Source: Opitutus terrae PB90-1 (lineage in GTDB: Bacteria > Verrucomicrobiota > Verrucomicrobiia > Opitutales > Opitutaceae). Taken from it: a stretch of 64,000 nucleotides of DNA. The position numbers and the translations under genes were made by a program. This document shows, piece by piece, positions 31,819-40,493 of the stretch (the stretch's first letter is position 1; each line of letters opens with the position of its first letter). The notes beneath the pieces are model-generated. The model saw nothing but the letters and a program-made list of their open reading frames with translations, ran no database searches and had not been told where the DNA came from. The stretch spans positions 2,365,001 through 2,429,000 of the forward strand of contig NC_010571.1 in NCBI RefSeq assembly GCF_000019965.1, in the 5' to 3' direction.

Positions 31819-32745
31819 ATGAAACCTCACACCCTTCTGATCGCGGCCGGGTTGCTGGCCGTTGTCCCCGTTTCCGCGTCGGCCAAAATCGAGCGCGTGA
31901 TCGAAAAGACCTTTGCCGTGCAGCCCGGTGAGATGCTGCGGGTCGAAACCCAGGGCGGCAACATTCGCGTGCAGACCGCCGACGACAACAAAGTCACGGT
32001 CGTTGCCACGGAGCGGATCAAGGCGAGTTCGGAAGCTGAGGCCGACGAATTGCTCAAAAATCTCGAAATGACGATTGAGCAGGACGGCGAAGGCGTGCTG
32101 GCCAAGGCGAAGTACGAAAAACGCATGTGGGGTTCGCTGCCCGTCCAGGTGGATTTCACCGTCACCGTCCCGCGCCGGTACAACGCGAATCTCCGCACCT
32201 CGGGTGGCAACGTGAAGCTGGGCGATCTCGACGGGCGCGTCGAAGCGCGCACCTCGGGCGGCGACATCGGCTTGGGCAAGATTTCCGGCGACATCGCGGC
32301 GCACACCTCCGGCGGCAATGTCACGCTGGAAGAAGGCGGCGGTCGCGTGAAGCTCGGCACGTCGGGCGGCAACGTTCGCGTCGAACGTGCAGTGGGTGAA
32401 ACCGATCTCAATACCTCGGGTGGCAACATCGAGGTGAAATCCGTTGAAGGCCAGGTGACGGCCGGGACGAGCGGCGGCGACGTGCGGGCTGGCATCAACG
32501 GCGCGCTGAAGGGCGATTGCGTGTTGAAGACCTCGGGCGGGAATGTCCGCGCGGTGGTGGATCGCACGGTCGGATTCCAGCTCGACGCTTCGACCAGCGG
32601 CGGCTCGGTGCATGCGGAAGGGCTCACCATTACGATCGACAAGGGCGGCGCCGGGCGCAGCCGGCTTTCTGGCAAGGTCAACGGCGGCGGGCCGTTGTTG
32701 AAGCTGCACACCAGCGGCGGCGACGTGGTTATCGAGACGCAGTAA
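31819..32745 (+). CDS. Secreted DUF4097-type beta-strand repeat protein
   Basis: 308 residues. A clear signal peptide (about 1-22, ending VPVSASA) is followed by an N-terminal beta region and, from about 125, a regular series of short strands with the motif TSGG[ND][VI]. I count nine TSGG copies at about 15-25 residue steps, after a TQGGNI near residue 50. The pattern corresponds to DUF4097 (putative adhesin / beta-helix-like stacks), found in envelope proteins, some linked to envelope-stress systems. Function is not established. A TTGACA at 31743 could be a -35 box, but no good -10 is seen at the right distance. No neighbouring gene explains its role. Confidence 0.88.
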   Translation: MKPHTLLIAAGLLAVVPVSASAKIERVIEKTFAVQPGEMLRVETQGGNIRVQTADDNKVTVVATERIKASSEAEADELLKNLEMTIEQDGEGVLAKAKYEKRMWGSLPVQVDFTVTVPRRYNANLRTSGGNVKLGDLDGRVEARTSGGDIGLGKISGDIAAHTSGGNVTLEEGGGRVKLGTSGGNVRVERAVGETDLNTSGGNIEVKSVEGQVTAGTSGGDVRAGINGALKGDCVLKTSGGNVRAVVDRTVGFQLDASTSGGSVHAEGLTITIDKGGAGRSRLSGKVNGGGPLLKLHTSGGDVVIETQ

Positions 32746-32777
32746 GCGGCGATCGCAGCCGACTGCGATCGATGTTG

Positions 32778-32890
32778 GGCGGGGTCGCCTGACCCCGCCG
32801 TGAATGTGGTGCCGTGTTGGGGGCGGGGTCGGGAGACCCCGCCCTACAAAATACCGCGGCGGAGCGGCGGCGGGATCGGGAGATCCCGCC
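32778..32890. repeat. Three consecutive GGCGGG-type hairpin repeats (family C)
   Basis: Three 22-bp palindromes in a row: 32778-32799 (GGCGGGGTCGC...GACCCCGCC), 32822-32843 and 32869-32890. Each has a stem of about 9 bp, and the last two share the GGGAG loop. They fill the 227-bp gap between the DUF4097 gene and the carboxypeptidase gene. They look like REP-type elements rather than a terminator, as there is no U tract. Confidence 0.7.
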
Positions 32891-32972
32891 GTGCAAGAAT
32901 GCAGGGGTGCGCACGACAGGCAGCGACACGGAACGCGCTGGCGTCGGGCGTCGCTCACGTTTCAGTGGGCGC

Positions 32973-34490
32973 ATGACACGCGACGATGCCTATGCGGGGC
33001 TGATCGGCCGGTTGAAGCGGGTGTATCTGCTCGGCAGCGTCAGCGAACTGCTCGCTTGGGACGAGCAGGTCAACCTGCCGCCCGACAGCGCGGATCAGCG
33101 GGCTGAGCAACATGCCGTGCTCGCGGAAACCACCCACGCGGCGGCGAGCGATCCGCGGATCGGGGAGCTGCTGGAATTGCTCGACTCGGATGGCGGGCCA
33201 GCCCGCCGGGACGGTGGGCTCTACCCTGATCGGCAAGCCGTGCTGCACCAGGCGCGGCGCGACTACGATCGCGCGACGAAGCTGCCGGCGGAATTCGTGC
33301 GCGAAAAAGCGGCGCAGGGGAGCCGCGGCTATCACGTGTGGGCCCACGCCAAGCGCGAATCCGACTTCGCGAGCTACGCGCCCGTGCTGGAAAAGAATCT
33401 CGAGCTCGCGCAGCGCGAGGCGGCGTATCTCGGCTGGGGCGACCGGCCGTATGATGCGATGATCGACAAGAACGATCCGGGACTTTCGGCCGAGTTCATC
33501 GCCCCGCTCTTCGCGGAGCTGAAACGCGAGCTGGCGCCGCTGGCGGCGGAGATCGCGCACTCGCCGGTGAAACCGCAGCGCGGCCTGTTGCACGGATTCC
33601 CGGTGGAGGCGCAGCGGCAGTTGCTGCGCGAGGTGACGGAGCGGATCGGATTCGATTACGGGCGCGGACGGATCGACGTGTCGCTGCATCCGTTCTGCCT
33701 CGGCACGGGCGCGGACGTGCGGATGACGACGCGATTCAAGGAGGACGAGCCGTTGGATTCGCTGTTCAGCGCGATTCACGAAACCGGTCACGGGCTTTAC
33801 GAGCAGGGCTTGCCGCGCGAGCATTATGGCACGGCGCTCGGGATGCACGCGGGCATGGCGGTGCACGAGTCGCAAAGCCGGCTGTGGGAAAACCAGGTCG
33901 GCCGGAGCCGCGGGTTCTGGCGCTTCTTCGAGCCGCGGCTGCGGGAGCTGTTCCCGGAGCAAACGCGCGGTGTGAGCGCCGACGCGCTGTATCTGGCGAT
34001 TAACGCCGTGAAGCCGACGCCGATCCGGATCGAAGCGGACGAAGTCACTTACAATCTGCACATCATCCTGCGTTTCGAATTGGAGCGGAAACTCTTCGCG
34101 GGCGAGCTGGCGGTGCGCGATCTGCCTGACGCGTGGCGGGAAGCGGCGCGCGAGTTGTTGGGGCTGGTACCGGCGAACGACCGCGAAGGCGTGCTGCAGG
34201 ACGTGCATTGGAGCGACGGCTCGTTCGGCTATTTCCCGAGCTATTGCCTCGGCAACATGATGGCGGCGCAGCTGTGGGCGCACGTGCGCAGGCTGCGCCC
34301 GGGGCTGGAGGAAGAGTTCGCGCGCGGCGAATTCGGCTGGTTGCTCGATTGGTTGCGGCGCGAGGTGCACGCGCAGGGCCGGCGCTATGCGATGCCGGAA
34401 CTCGTGCGGCGAATCACCGGCGAGGAGTTCTCGCCGCGATTCCTCGTGGATTATCTGCGGGAGCGCTACGGCGCGCTGTACCTCCGATAA
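32973..34490 (+). CDS. M32 metallocarboxypeptidase (Taq-type)
   Basis: 505 residues from the ATG at 32973; the frame is open 53 codons further upstream, but that part runs through the repeat region and lacks homology-like composition. The zinc site is HETGH (about 270, in SAIHETGHGLYEQGLP), with a downstream ESQSRLWENQVGR segment providing the third ligand Glu. Family members are cytoplasmic carboxypeptidases with broad specificity that remove C-terminal residues in a Co/Zn-dependent way. The length fits the family (about 500). It begins MTRDDAYAGLIGRLKRVYLL and contains SVSELLAWDEQVNLPP, the normal N-terminal family wording. Confidence 0.93.
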   Translation: MTRDDAYAGLIGRLKRVYLLGSVSELLAWDEQVNLPPDSADQRAEQHAVLAETTHAAASDPRIGELLELLDSDGGPARRDGGLYPDRQAVLHQARRDYDRATKLPAEFVREKAAQGSRGYHVWAHAKRESDFASYAPVLEKNLELAQREAAYLGWGDRPYDAMIDKNDPGLSAEFIAPLFAELKRELAPLAAEIAHSPVKPQRGLLHGFPVEAQRQLLREVTERIGFDYGRGRIDVSLHPFCLGTGADVRMTTRFKEDEPLDSLFSAIHETGHGLYEQGLPREHYGTALGMHAGMAVHESQSRLWENQVGRSRGFWRFFEPRLRELFPEQTRGVSADALYLAINAVKPTPIRIEADEVTYNLHIILRFELERKLFAGELAVRDLPDAWREAARELLGLVPANDREGVLQDVHWSDGSFGYFPSYCLGNMMAAQLWAHVRRLRPGLEEEFARGEFGWLLDWLRREVHAQGRRYAMPELVRRITGEEFSPRFLVDYLRERYGALYLR

Positions 34491-34568
34491 TTCATTCTCG
34501 TTCTCGTAATCGTTCTCGTTCTCGATGAGTTCTAGAACGAGAAAGAGAACGAAGAACGAAAACGATTG
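34491..34568. repeat. Inverted repeat of TTCTCG words
   Basis: The left arm (about 34492-34530) is made of TTCTCGTTCTCGT words; the right arm (about 34532-34568) is made of AACGAGAAAGAGAACGAAG words. The central GAGTTCTAGAAC is near-palindromic. It lies between the carboxypeptidase stop and the tatD start and would form a long weak stem. It is similar in style to the hairpins between the permease genes. Confidence 0.6.
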
Positions 34569-34575
34569 AAGCACC

Positions 34576-35388
34576 ATGGGGCTCATCGACACCCACACGC
34601 ACCTCGAGTCATTCGCCCGCCACCGCACGCTGCCGGAAATCCTGGCGCGGGCGCAAACTGCCGGGCTGGAGGCGATGATCACGATTGGCACCTCGCCGGA
34701 GGATTGGGGGCTCTATCGCCGGCTCGCCGCGGAGAATCCGGGCTTTGTCCACTACACGGTCGGGCTGCATCCGTGCGCGGTCGATGGCGATTGGGAGACG
34801 GCGATGGCGAAGGAGGAGAGTTTTTGGAGCCCGACTGACGGCGGAACCGGTCCGCTGCCGGTGGCGCTGGGCGAGATCGGGCTGGACCGGTTTCATTTGC
34901 CGAAGGAACCGGATGCGGCGGCGGAGCTCTTCGCGCAGCAGCGCGCGGCGTTTGCGGCGGGGCTGGCGATCGCGAAGCGGCTGGATACGCGCGTGGTGGT
35001 CCACTCCCGCGGGGCGTTTCAGGAATGCGTCGAGATGATCGATGCGAGCGGCGTCGACTGGCGGAAGGTGGTGTTTCATTGTTTCACCGAGAGCGAGCCG
35101 GAGATGGCCGAGCTGATCCGGCGGGGCGGCCGCGGGTCGTTCACCGGCGTGGTGACCTACAAGAGCGCCGGCAACGTGCGGGCCGCGGCCAAGGCCCAGG
35201 GCCTCGAGCGGATGATGGTCGAGACCGACGCGCCCTATCTCACGCCGATGCCGCATCGCGGAAAACCCAACGAGCCGGCTTACGTGCGGTTGACGGCGGA
35301 GTATTGCGCGCGCGAGGTGTTTGGCGTGGCGGACGAGGAATTCGCCCGCATCACCTCGGCGAACGCGCGGGAGTTTTTCGGGCTGTAG
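34576..35388 (+). CDS. tatD: TatD-family metal-dependent hydrolase (DNase)
   Basis: 270 residues. The N-terminal metal motif IDTHTHLES, a conserved Glu in LGEIGLDRF near 95, His in VVVHSRGAF near 139, HCF near 165, and the final DAPYLTPMPHRGKPNEPAYV with the metal-binding Asp near 216 make up the full TatD active site of the amidohydrolase fold. Members act as 3'-5' exonuclease / DNases; many are linked to DNA repair or fragmentation. Substrate in this organism is unverified. The start ATG is directly followed by GLIDTHTH, as usual. Confidence 0.93.
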   Translation: MGLIDTHTHLESFARHRTLPEILARAQTAGLEAMITIGTSPEDWGLYRRLAAENPGFVHYTVGLHPCAVDGDWETAMAKEESFWSPTDGGTGPLPVALGEIGLDRFHLPKEPDAAAELFAQQRAAFAAGLAIAKRLDTRVVVHSRGAFQECVEMIDASGVDWRKVVFHCFTESEPEMAELIRRGGRGSFTGVVTYKSAGNVRAAAKAQGLERMMVETDAPYLTPMPHRGKPNEPAYVRLTAEYCAREVFGVADEEFARITSANAREFFGL

Positions 35389-35408
35389 GTTTTCGCGGCG
35401 CGAAAACC

Positions 35409-35708
35409 TCAGGCCTCGTCGAACTTGCGCGCGAAAAGCTGCTCGAGCTCGTTGAGCATCGCGGCGGCGTCCTCGCCGGAGGCGATGAACCGCACCAGGG
35501 AGCCTTTGCCGGCGGCGAGCATCATCAAGCCCATGATGCTTTTGCCGTTCACCTGTTCCTCGTCTTTTTCGACGAACACGTCCGCTTTGTAGCGATTGGT
35601 GATGCGGACGATCATGGCGGCGGGGCGGGCGTGAATGCCCATCTTGTTCTGCACGACGAGCTCTTTGGTGAGCTGTTGAGCGGAAGGGGTGGCGTCGCCT
35701 TTATTCAT
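35409..35708 (-). CDS. ptsH: HPr-family phosphocarrier protein
   Basis: 99 residues. The active-site histidine lies in KMGIHARPAAMIV near 26 and the regulatory serine in VNGKSIMGLMMLAAGKGS near 57, followed by the GEDAAAMLNELEQLF helix. It is somewhat longer than enterobacterial HPr because of about 10 extra N-terminal residues. HPr passes phosphate from EI to sugar-specific EIIs or, in bacteria lacking a full PTS, takes part in regulation through HPr kinase. No EI or EII gene is in the window. It is transcribed opposite to tatD, with 20 bp between the two stop codons, and the gap shows no clear terminator. Confidence 0.93.
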   Translation of the reverse strand: MNKGDATPSAQQLTKELVVQNKMGIHARPAAMIVRITNRYKADVFVEKDEEQVNGKSIMGLMMLAAGKGSLVRFIASGEDAAAMLNELEQLFARKFDEA

Positions 35709-35785
35709 GAACAGAAAAGACCGGCGTAAATCCGGGAAGCCGGCGTGGCTTGCAACCTAAAAACCCGGGTTCAGTGTGCAAGTGA

Positions 35786-36547
35786 ATGCCTAAAACTGCG
35801 ATCATCGTCCCGTGCCGGCTCGAATCGACGCGTTTCCCGCGCAAATTGCTGCATCCGATCCAGGGACGGCCGCTGGTACTCTGGGTGGCGGCGCGGATCG
35901 CGCGCGAGGCGCCGGAGTACGCGCTTCACTTCGCGGTGGATCATGAACTTCTGCGCGAATGTCTCGCGGGCGCCGGATTTCAGACGATCATGACCGACGG
36001 TGCGCATCAGAGCGGCACCGACCGGATCGCGGAGGCGAATCGCACCGTGCGGGCCGAGCAGGTGATCAACGTGCAGGCCGACGAACCGATGGTCACCGGA
36101 GCGCAAATCCGGGCGCTCGCCGGACTGCTCGAGGGCGGCGCGGCGATGGCGACACTGGTCACGCCGTTCAAGCGCGTCGTGGATTTCTACAATCCGAATC
36201 AAGTGAAAGTCGTGATGCGGCAGGATGGCCGCGCGCTGTATTTCTCGCGATCGCGGATGCCGTTTTCGCGCGATCTCGGGCTGACGATCGACGACGCCTG
36301 GGTGCAGGCGAATCCATGCTACAAGCATCTCGGACTCTACGCTTATCGCGCGGACCTGCTCGAAAACCTCGCGAAGCTGTCGGTCGGTCGCTACGAGCAG
36401 ATCGAAAAGCTCGAACAGCTGCGCGTGCTGGAGAATGGCTACGACATCGCGTGCGCCGTGACGCAGGATCCGATGGTGGGCATCGACACGGCGGAGGACG
36501 CAAAAGCGTTCGAGACGCTGCTGAGCGAAGCGGGTCGACCCGCGTAG
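35786..36547 (+). CDS. kdsB: 3-deoxy-manno-octulosonate cytidylyltransferase
   Basis: 253 residues. The nucleotide-binding start TAIIVPCRLESTRFPRKLLH is a KdsB form of the P-A-R-x-x-S-x-R-x-P-x-K motif. Further conserved parts are VINVQADEPMV near 93, the sugar-site segment DGRALYFSRSRMPF near 148, CYKHLGLYAYRADLL, and the C-terminal EQLRVLENGYDI with VGIDTAEDAKAFE. The enzyme activates Kdo with CTP for lipopolysaccharide core synthesis, showing that the organism makes a Kdo-containing outer membrane. It is cytoplasmic. It stands alone with respect to other Kdo genes in the window; the next gene is a kinase 106 bp downstream. Confidence 0.95.
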   Translation: MPKTAIIVPCRLESTRFPRKLLHPIQGRPLVLWVAARIAREAPEYALHFAVDHELLRECLAGAGFQTIMTDGAHQSGTDRIAEANRTVRAEQVINVQADEPMVTGAQIRALAGLLEGGAAMATLVTPFKRVVDFYNPNQVKVVMRQDGRALYFSRSRMPFSRDLGLTIDDAWVQANPCYKHLGLYAYRADLLENLAKLSVGRYEQIEKLEQLRVLENGYDIACAVTQDPMVGIDTAEDAKAFETLLSEAGRPA

Positions 36548-36653
36548 TTCCGGACGGGGGAGGGCGACTGGAACGGGTTGGCGGAGCGTCGTTTGCTTTC
36601 AGATCTTGCTCAAGGTGCGCGGGTGGCGTGCCGTAGTGTAAATTCCCCACCTG

Positions 36654-39101
36654 ATGCCCAGTCTCAACCCCATGATCCTTTGGATCGCGGCGTTGGTCGT
36701 CGCGTTTTGCGCCGGCTTTGCCGCGGCATGGTGGCATTTCCGCCGAGAGCGGAACGTTTTTGTCCAGGAGCTGCGCTCGTTGTGGGAGCGGTTGGATGCG
36801 ATTTTCTACCGCTCGCCGCTAGCGATCAGTTTGTGCGAGCCGGACCAGGAAGGCCGTGGTGTGCGGCTGGTTGACTGCAACGAGCAATCCTGCGCGTTGC
36901 GCGGCGGTTCGCGGGACCAGGTGCTCGGGCGGGAATTCCAGCCGGCGGTGAATGGCGACGCCGCGGCGATGAGTGCCTGGCTGCGGTCGCCACAGCCGGG
37001 CGCAGTCTGGCGGGGCGAAACGTTGCTGCGACGGACCGGCGGCGACGACGTGCCGATCGCGTATGTCTGGTCGTGGGTGGAGATCGGCGGCCGGCAGCTT
37101 GTGCTGGCCGTCGAACGTGACGTCACGGAGCAGCGACGGGCGGAAGCAGCGTGGAAGGATAGCGAGCAGCGTTTCCGGCAAATCGTGGCGAGCGCCAACT
37201 GCCTCTTGTGGAAAGCGCGGGTGCGCGAGATCGACGGGAAGCTGGCTTGGTCCTTCCAGGTTCCGATGTCGGCGCTGCGCCTGCGATTATTTGAAGCGGC
37301 CGAACTGCCGGCGACGGAGAAGGATCTCTGGGGCCCGTGTAATATCCCCGAGATCGAGGACATGCACCGGCTCAGCTGGGCCGCGCTGCATGCCGATGCG
37401 CCGAGCTACCGGCAGGAGTTTCGGATCGTCACCGCACGCGAGACACTCTGGTTGCACGAGCAGGTGGAGATCGAGCGGGTGAACGCGACGGAATGGAATC
37501 TGGTGGGCGTGGTGATGGACATCACGCGGCTGAAGGAGGCCGAGTCGGCGACCCGCGTCAGCGAGGAGCGGAATCAGCTCGTGCTGCAGGCCTCGAACGA
37601 CGGCATCTGGGACTACGACGTGGTCGCCCACCGGCTGGAGGCGAGCGAACGGTGCCGGACGATGCTGGGCTTGTCCGCGAGTGAGATGCCGACGACCGCG
37701 GAAGGCTGGCGGGGGCTGATCCATCCCGACGATCTGCCCGTGGAGAAAGCGGCTTGGGAAAAGCACCGCGGCACGGGCGAGCCGTGCGTCTATCAGGCCC
37801 GGTTTCGCCACCACGATGGGTCGTGGTGCTGGCTGCTCGTCGGCGTGATCACGGTCACCGACGAAGCCGGCAATCTCACGCGGGTCGTTGGCAGCCACAC
37901 GGACATCACGGATCTGAAGCGGCGCGACGGTGAACTGCAGCAGAGCCGGCGGCTGCGGGCAATCGGCGAGCTGGTGGGAGGGATCGCGCACGAGTTCAAC
38001 AATCTGCTCACGCCGATGCTGCTGCAGACGACGATGATTCGCGATGGGATCGCGCCGGCGGGACCGGTGGGCGATCAGTTGAAACCAGTGATCGCGGCGA
38101 TCACGGAAGCGCGTGATCTGACCCAGCGGATCCTGACGTTTGGCCGGCGTGCCTCAGTGAATCCGGAGACGCTGGATTTCGTGGCCGTGGTGAACGACAA
38201 CCTGGAATTGCTGCGCCACACGATCGACCGGCGCGTCCGAATCGAGCTGCAGCCGACGCCAAAGGCGCGCTGGATCCTGCAGAATCGCACGGATGTGGCG
38301 CAGATCGTGATCAACCTGGTGTTGAACGCGCGCGACACGCTGCTGGAGAAGGCGGCACGACACGCGCCCCCGGGCTGGTCGCCGCTGATCCACGTGGAGT
38401 TCGCCGATGGCGCGCGTCCGCCGGCGGGCAGTCGCTCGCCGCACGAAGCGGCATCCGTATATCACCAACTTACGGTGCGCGACAACGGCATGGGCATGGC
38501 GGACGAAGTGCGGGAGCGCATTTTCGAACCGTTTTATACCACGAAGGAAGTCGGCCAGGGCACCGGGCTCGGGCTCGCGACCGTGTGGCACCTGATCAAG
38601 ACGATGGGCGGCCGGGTCGAGGTGGAGACGCAGGTCGGTCATGGTAGTGCGTTTCACGTGCTGCTGCCGGCCACCGCCGCGCCCGCCGACAAACCAGGCC
38701 TGCCGCCGGCGATCGCGCACACGATGCTGCCCGGTCGCACCGCGCGCGTGCTCCTGGCCGATGACCAGCCGCAGGTGGCCGCGACGCTCAGCCGGATTCT
38801 CCAGCGTTGGGGACACAACGTGACCGTCGCCTGTGATGGCGGCGCCGCGCTGCGGATGCTCGCGACGCCGGGCAATCACTACGACCTCTGCATCACCGAC
38901 GTGAACATGCCGGGCGCGACGGGCTTCGAGGTGGCGCGCTCGATCCGCGAGCGGTCGCTGCGGATGAAGGTGGTGATTGTCGGCGGTTATCTCACGCCGC
39001 AGGTCCGACGAACGCTGACCGAATTGAACATCGATGCGATGGTGCCGAAGCCGTTCACGATGGACGACATTGCCGCCGCGATGCGCGTGTGCGGGTGGTA
39101 G
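36654..39101 (+). CDS. Hybrid sensor histidine kinase with three PAS domains and a receiver
   Basis: 815 residues. One N-terminal membrane helix at about 8-28; three PAS-like regions at about 45-155, 165-300 and 305-430 (the last with SNDGIWDYD and LIHPDDLPVEKAAW, a PAS fold 3 type); an H box with the histidine near 446 (IAHEFNNLLTPML); HATPase domain with the N box VINLVLNARDTL, G1 DNGMGM and G2 GTGLGL; and a C-terminal receiver with DD at about 702 and the phospho-accepting Asp near 749 (LCITDVNMPG) plus KPF. There is no periplasmic sensor loop, so the input is cytoplasmic or membrane-linked through PAS. There is no output domain and no neighbouring regulator gene: an orphan phosphorelay kinase. 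The ATG at 36672 (MILWI) is an alternative start. Confidence 0.93.
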   Translation: MPSLNPMILWIAALVVAFCAGFAAAWWHFRRERNVFVQELRSLWERLDAIFYRSPLAISLCEPDQEGRGVRLVDCNEQSCALRGGSRDQVLGREFQPAVNGDAAAMSAWLRSPQPGAVWRGETLLRRTGGDDVPIAYVWSWVEIGGRQLVLAVERDVTEQRRAEAAWKDSEQRFRQIVASANCLLWKARVREIDGKLAWSFQVPMSALRLRLFEAAELPATEKDLWGPCNIPEIEDMHRLSWAALHADAPSYRQEFRIVTARETLWLHEQVEIERVNATEWNLVGVVMDITRLKEAESATRVSEERNQLVLQASNDGIWDYDVVAHRLEASERCRTMLGLSASEMPTTAEGWRGLIHPDDLPVEKAAWEKHRGTGEPCVYQARFRHHDGSWCWLLVGVITVTDEAGNLTRVVGSHTDITDLKRRDGELQQSRRLRAIGELVGGIAHEFNNLLTPMLLQTTMIRDGIAPAGPVGDQLKPVIAAITEARDLTQRILTFGRRASVNPETLDFVAVVNDNLELLRHTIDRRVRIELQPTPKARWILQNRTDVAQIVINLVLNARDTLLEKAARHAPPGWSPLIHVEFADGARPPAGSRSPHEAASVYHQLTVRDNGMGMADEVRERIFEPFYTTKEVGQGTGLGLATVWHLIKTMGGRVEVETQVGHGSAFHVLLPATAAPADKPGLPPAIAHTMLPGRTARVLLADDQPQVAATLSRILQRWGHNVTVACDGGAALRMLATPGNHYDLCITDVNMPGATGFEVARSIRERSLRMKVVIVGGYLTPQVRRTLTELNIDAMVPKPFTMDDIAAAMRVCGW

Positions 39102-39179
39102 CGCGCGGCAAATGCAGCTGCGACGGTGACGGCGCGAACCACGACGCGAGCCGTGGGCTACAGACGGTCTTCCGCGGGC

Positions 39180-40352
39180 TCAGATCTTCCCGGCTTTGCG
39201 CGCGGCGACCAGATTGTAGAAATCGATGAAGAGCGGATCGGCGTCGTTCGGGCCGGGCGCGGCTTCGGGGTGATATTGCACGCTGAAGACCGGCAGCGAG
39301 GTGTGGCGCAGCCCCTCGACGGTCTGGTCGTTGAGATTGATCTCGGTGACCTTCGCGCCGCGCTGCTCGATCGATTTCGGATCGGTGGCAAAACCATGGT
39401 TCTGCGCGGTGATCGACACTTTGCCCGTCTCCAGGTTTTTGACCGGCTGATTGCCGCCGCGGTGGCCGAACTTGAGCTTGTACGTTTCGCCGCCGAGCGC
39501 GTGCGTGATCATCTGGTGGCCGAGACAGATGCCGAACACGGGGTAGTCGGGCAGCAGACCGGTGACGGTTTTATGCAGGTAGCGCAGCGCTGCGGGATCG
39601 CCGGGGCCGTTGGAGAGAAACACCGCGTCCGGATTTTGCTCGCGGATCTGTTCGAGCGTGGAGGTGGACGGGAACACCTGCACGTCGAAGCCGTGTCGGA
39701 CGAGCTTGCGGAAGATCGAGTGCTTCGCGCCGTAGTCGAACGCGGCGACGCGGAACTTGCGGCTCGGAACCGCCGGCGCGTTCATCGTCGTGCCCACCGG
39801 CAGGTAAGGCTCGTTGTAGTTCGCCGCCGCGTCGGGCTGCCAGAGGTAGGGCTGCGCGCAGGTGACGTCCTTCACATAATCGCTGCCAGCCATGTCCTGC
39901 CACTCGCGGGCGCGCCGGACGGCTTCGTCGTCGCTGATCGGCAGCGTCGAAAGGCAGCACTTCATCGCGCCATCGACGCGCAGCTTCTTGGTCAGCGCGC
40001 GGGTGTCGATCTCACTGAGCCCGGGGATGCCGTTTTTGGCGAGATAGTCGGAAAGCGAAATCGTGGCGCGCCAGTTGGAAACCACCGGCGAAAGCTCGCG
40101 GACGACGAGCCCGGCGCATTTCGGTCCGCTCGATTCCTCATCTTCCGGCGTGAGCCCGTAGTTGCCGATTTGCACCGCGGTCATCGTTACAATCTGACCG
40201 AAATACGACGGGTCAGTGATGATCTCCTGATACCCGGTCATCGAGGTGTTGAAGACGCATTCGCCGGCGATTGTCGCCTCGGCGCCAAAAGCGAGACCGC
40301 GATACACTGTGCCATCTTCGAGGGCGAGGACTCCGGGCTTGGATGAGGACAT
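39180..40352 (-). CDS. carA: Carbamoyl-phosphate synthase small (glutaminase) subunit
   Basis: 390 residues from ATG at 40352; a spurious frame continues upstream against the kamA gene. The N-terminal domain starts SSKPGVLALEDGTVYRGLAF and contains GECVFNTSMTGYQEIITDPS. The C-terminal class I glutamine amidotransferase has the nucleophile in GICLGHQM (about 262), the oxyanion part SNGPGDP, and the catalytic His-Glu in VQYHPEAAPGP. It supplies ammonia to CarB for carbamoyl phosphate, used for arginine and pyrimidines. No carB is nearby, so the subunits are encoded apart. The 141-bp gap to the divergent kamA gene must contain both promoters; I did not find a strong sigma-70 consensus there. Confidence 0.95.
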   Translation of the reverse strand: MSSSKPGVLALEDGTVYRGLAFGAEATIAGECVFNTSMTGYQEIITDPSYFGQIVTMTAVQIGNYGLTPEDEESSGPKCAGLVVRELSPVVSNWRATISLSDYLAKNGIPGLSEIDTRALTKKLRVDGAMKCCLSTLPISDDEAVRRAREWQDMAGSDYVKDVTCAQPYLWQPDAAANYNEPYLPVGTTMNAPAVPSRKFRVAAFDYGAKHSIFRKLVRHGFDVQVFPSTSTLEQIREQNPDAVFLSNGPGDPAALRYLHKTVTGLLPDYPVFGICLGHQMITHALGGETYKLKFGHRGGNQPVKNLETGKVSITAQNHGFATDPKSIEQRGAKVTEINLNDQTVEGLRHTSLPVFSVQYHPEAAPGPNDADPLFIDFYNLVAARKAGKI

Positions 40353-40493
40353 TAAAGCCCGACGAAAAGACCTCGCCCCAAGGGTGCCAAGGGGAAACGT
40401 GCGACTGACGAGGAAACCGGTAAAAACAGGAAAAGAAAAAGCCCGGACGCCGTTTGACAGGGGGGCCGGCCCGCTTAGGCCTATCCGGACGTC

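Noticed and set aside
32778-32890. CRISPR array
   Set aside because: Three similar palindromes, but spacers are unequal (22 and 25 nt) and there are no cas genes. They are REP-like hairpins.
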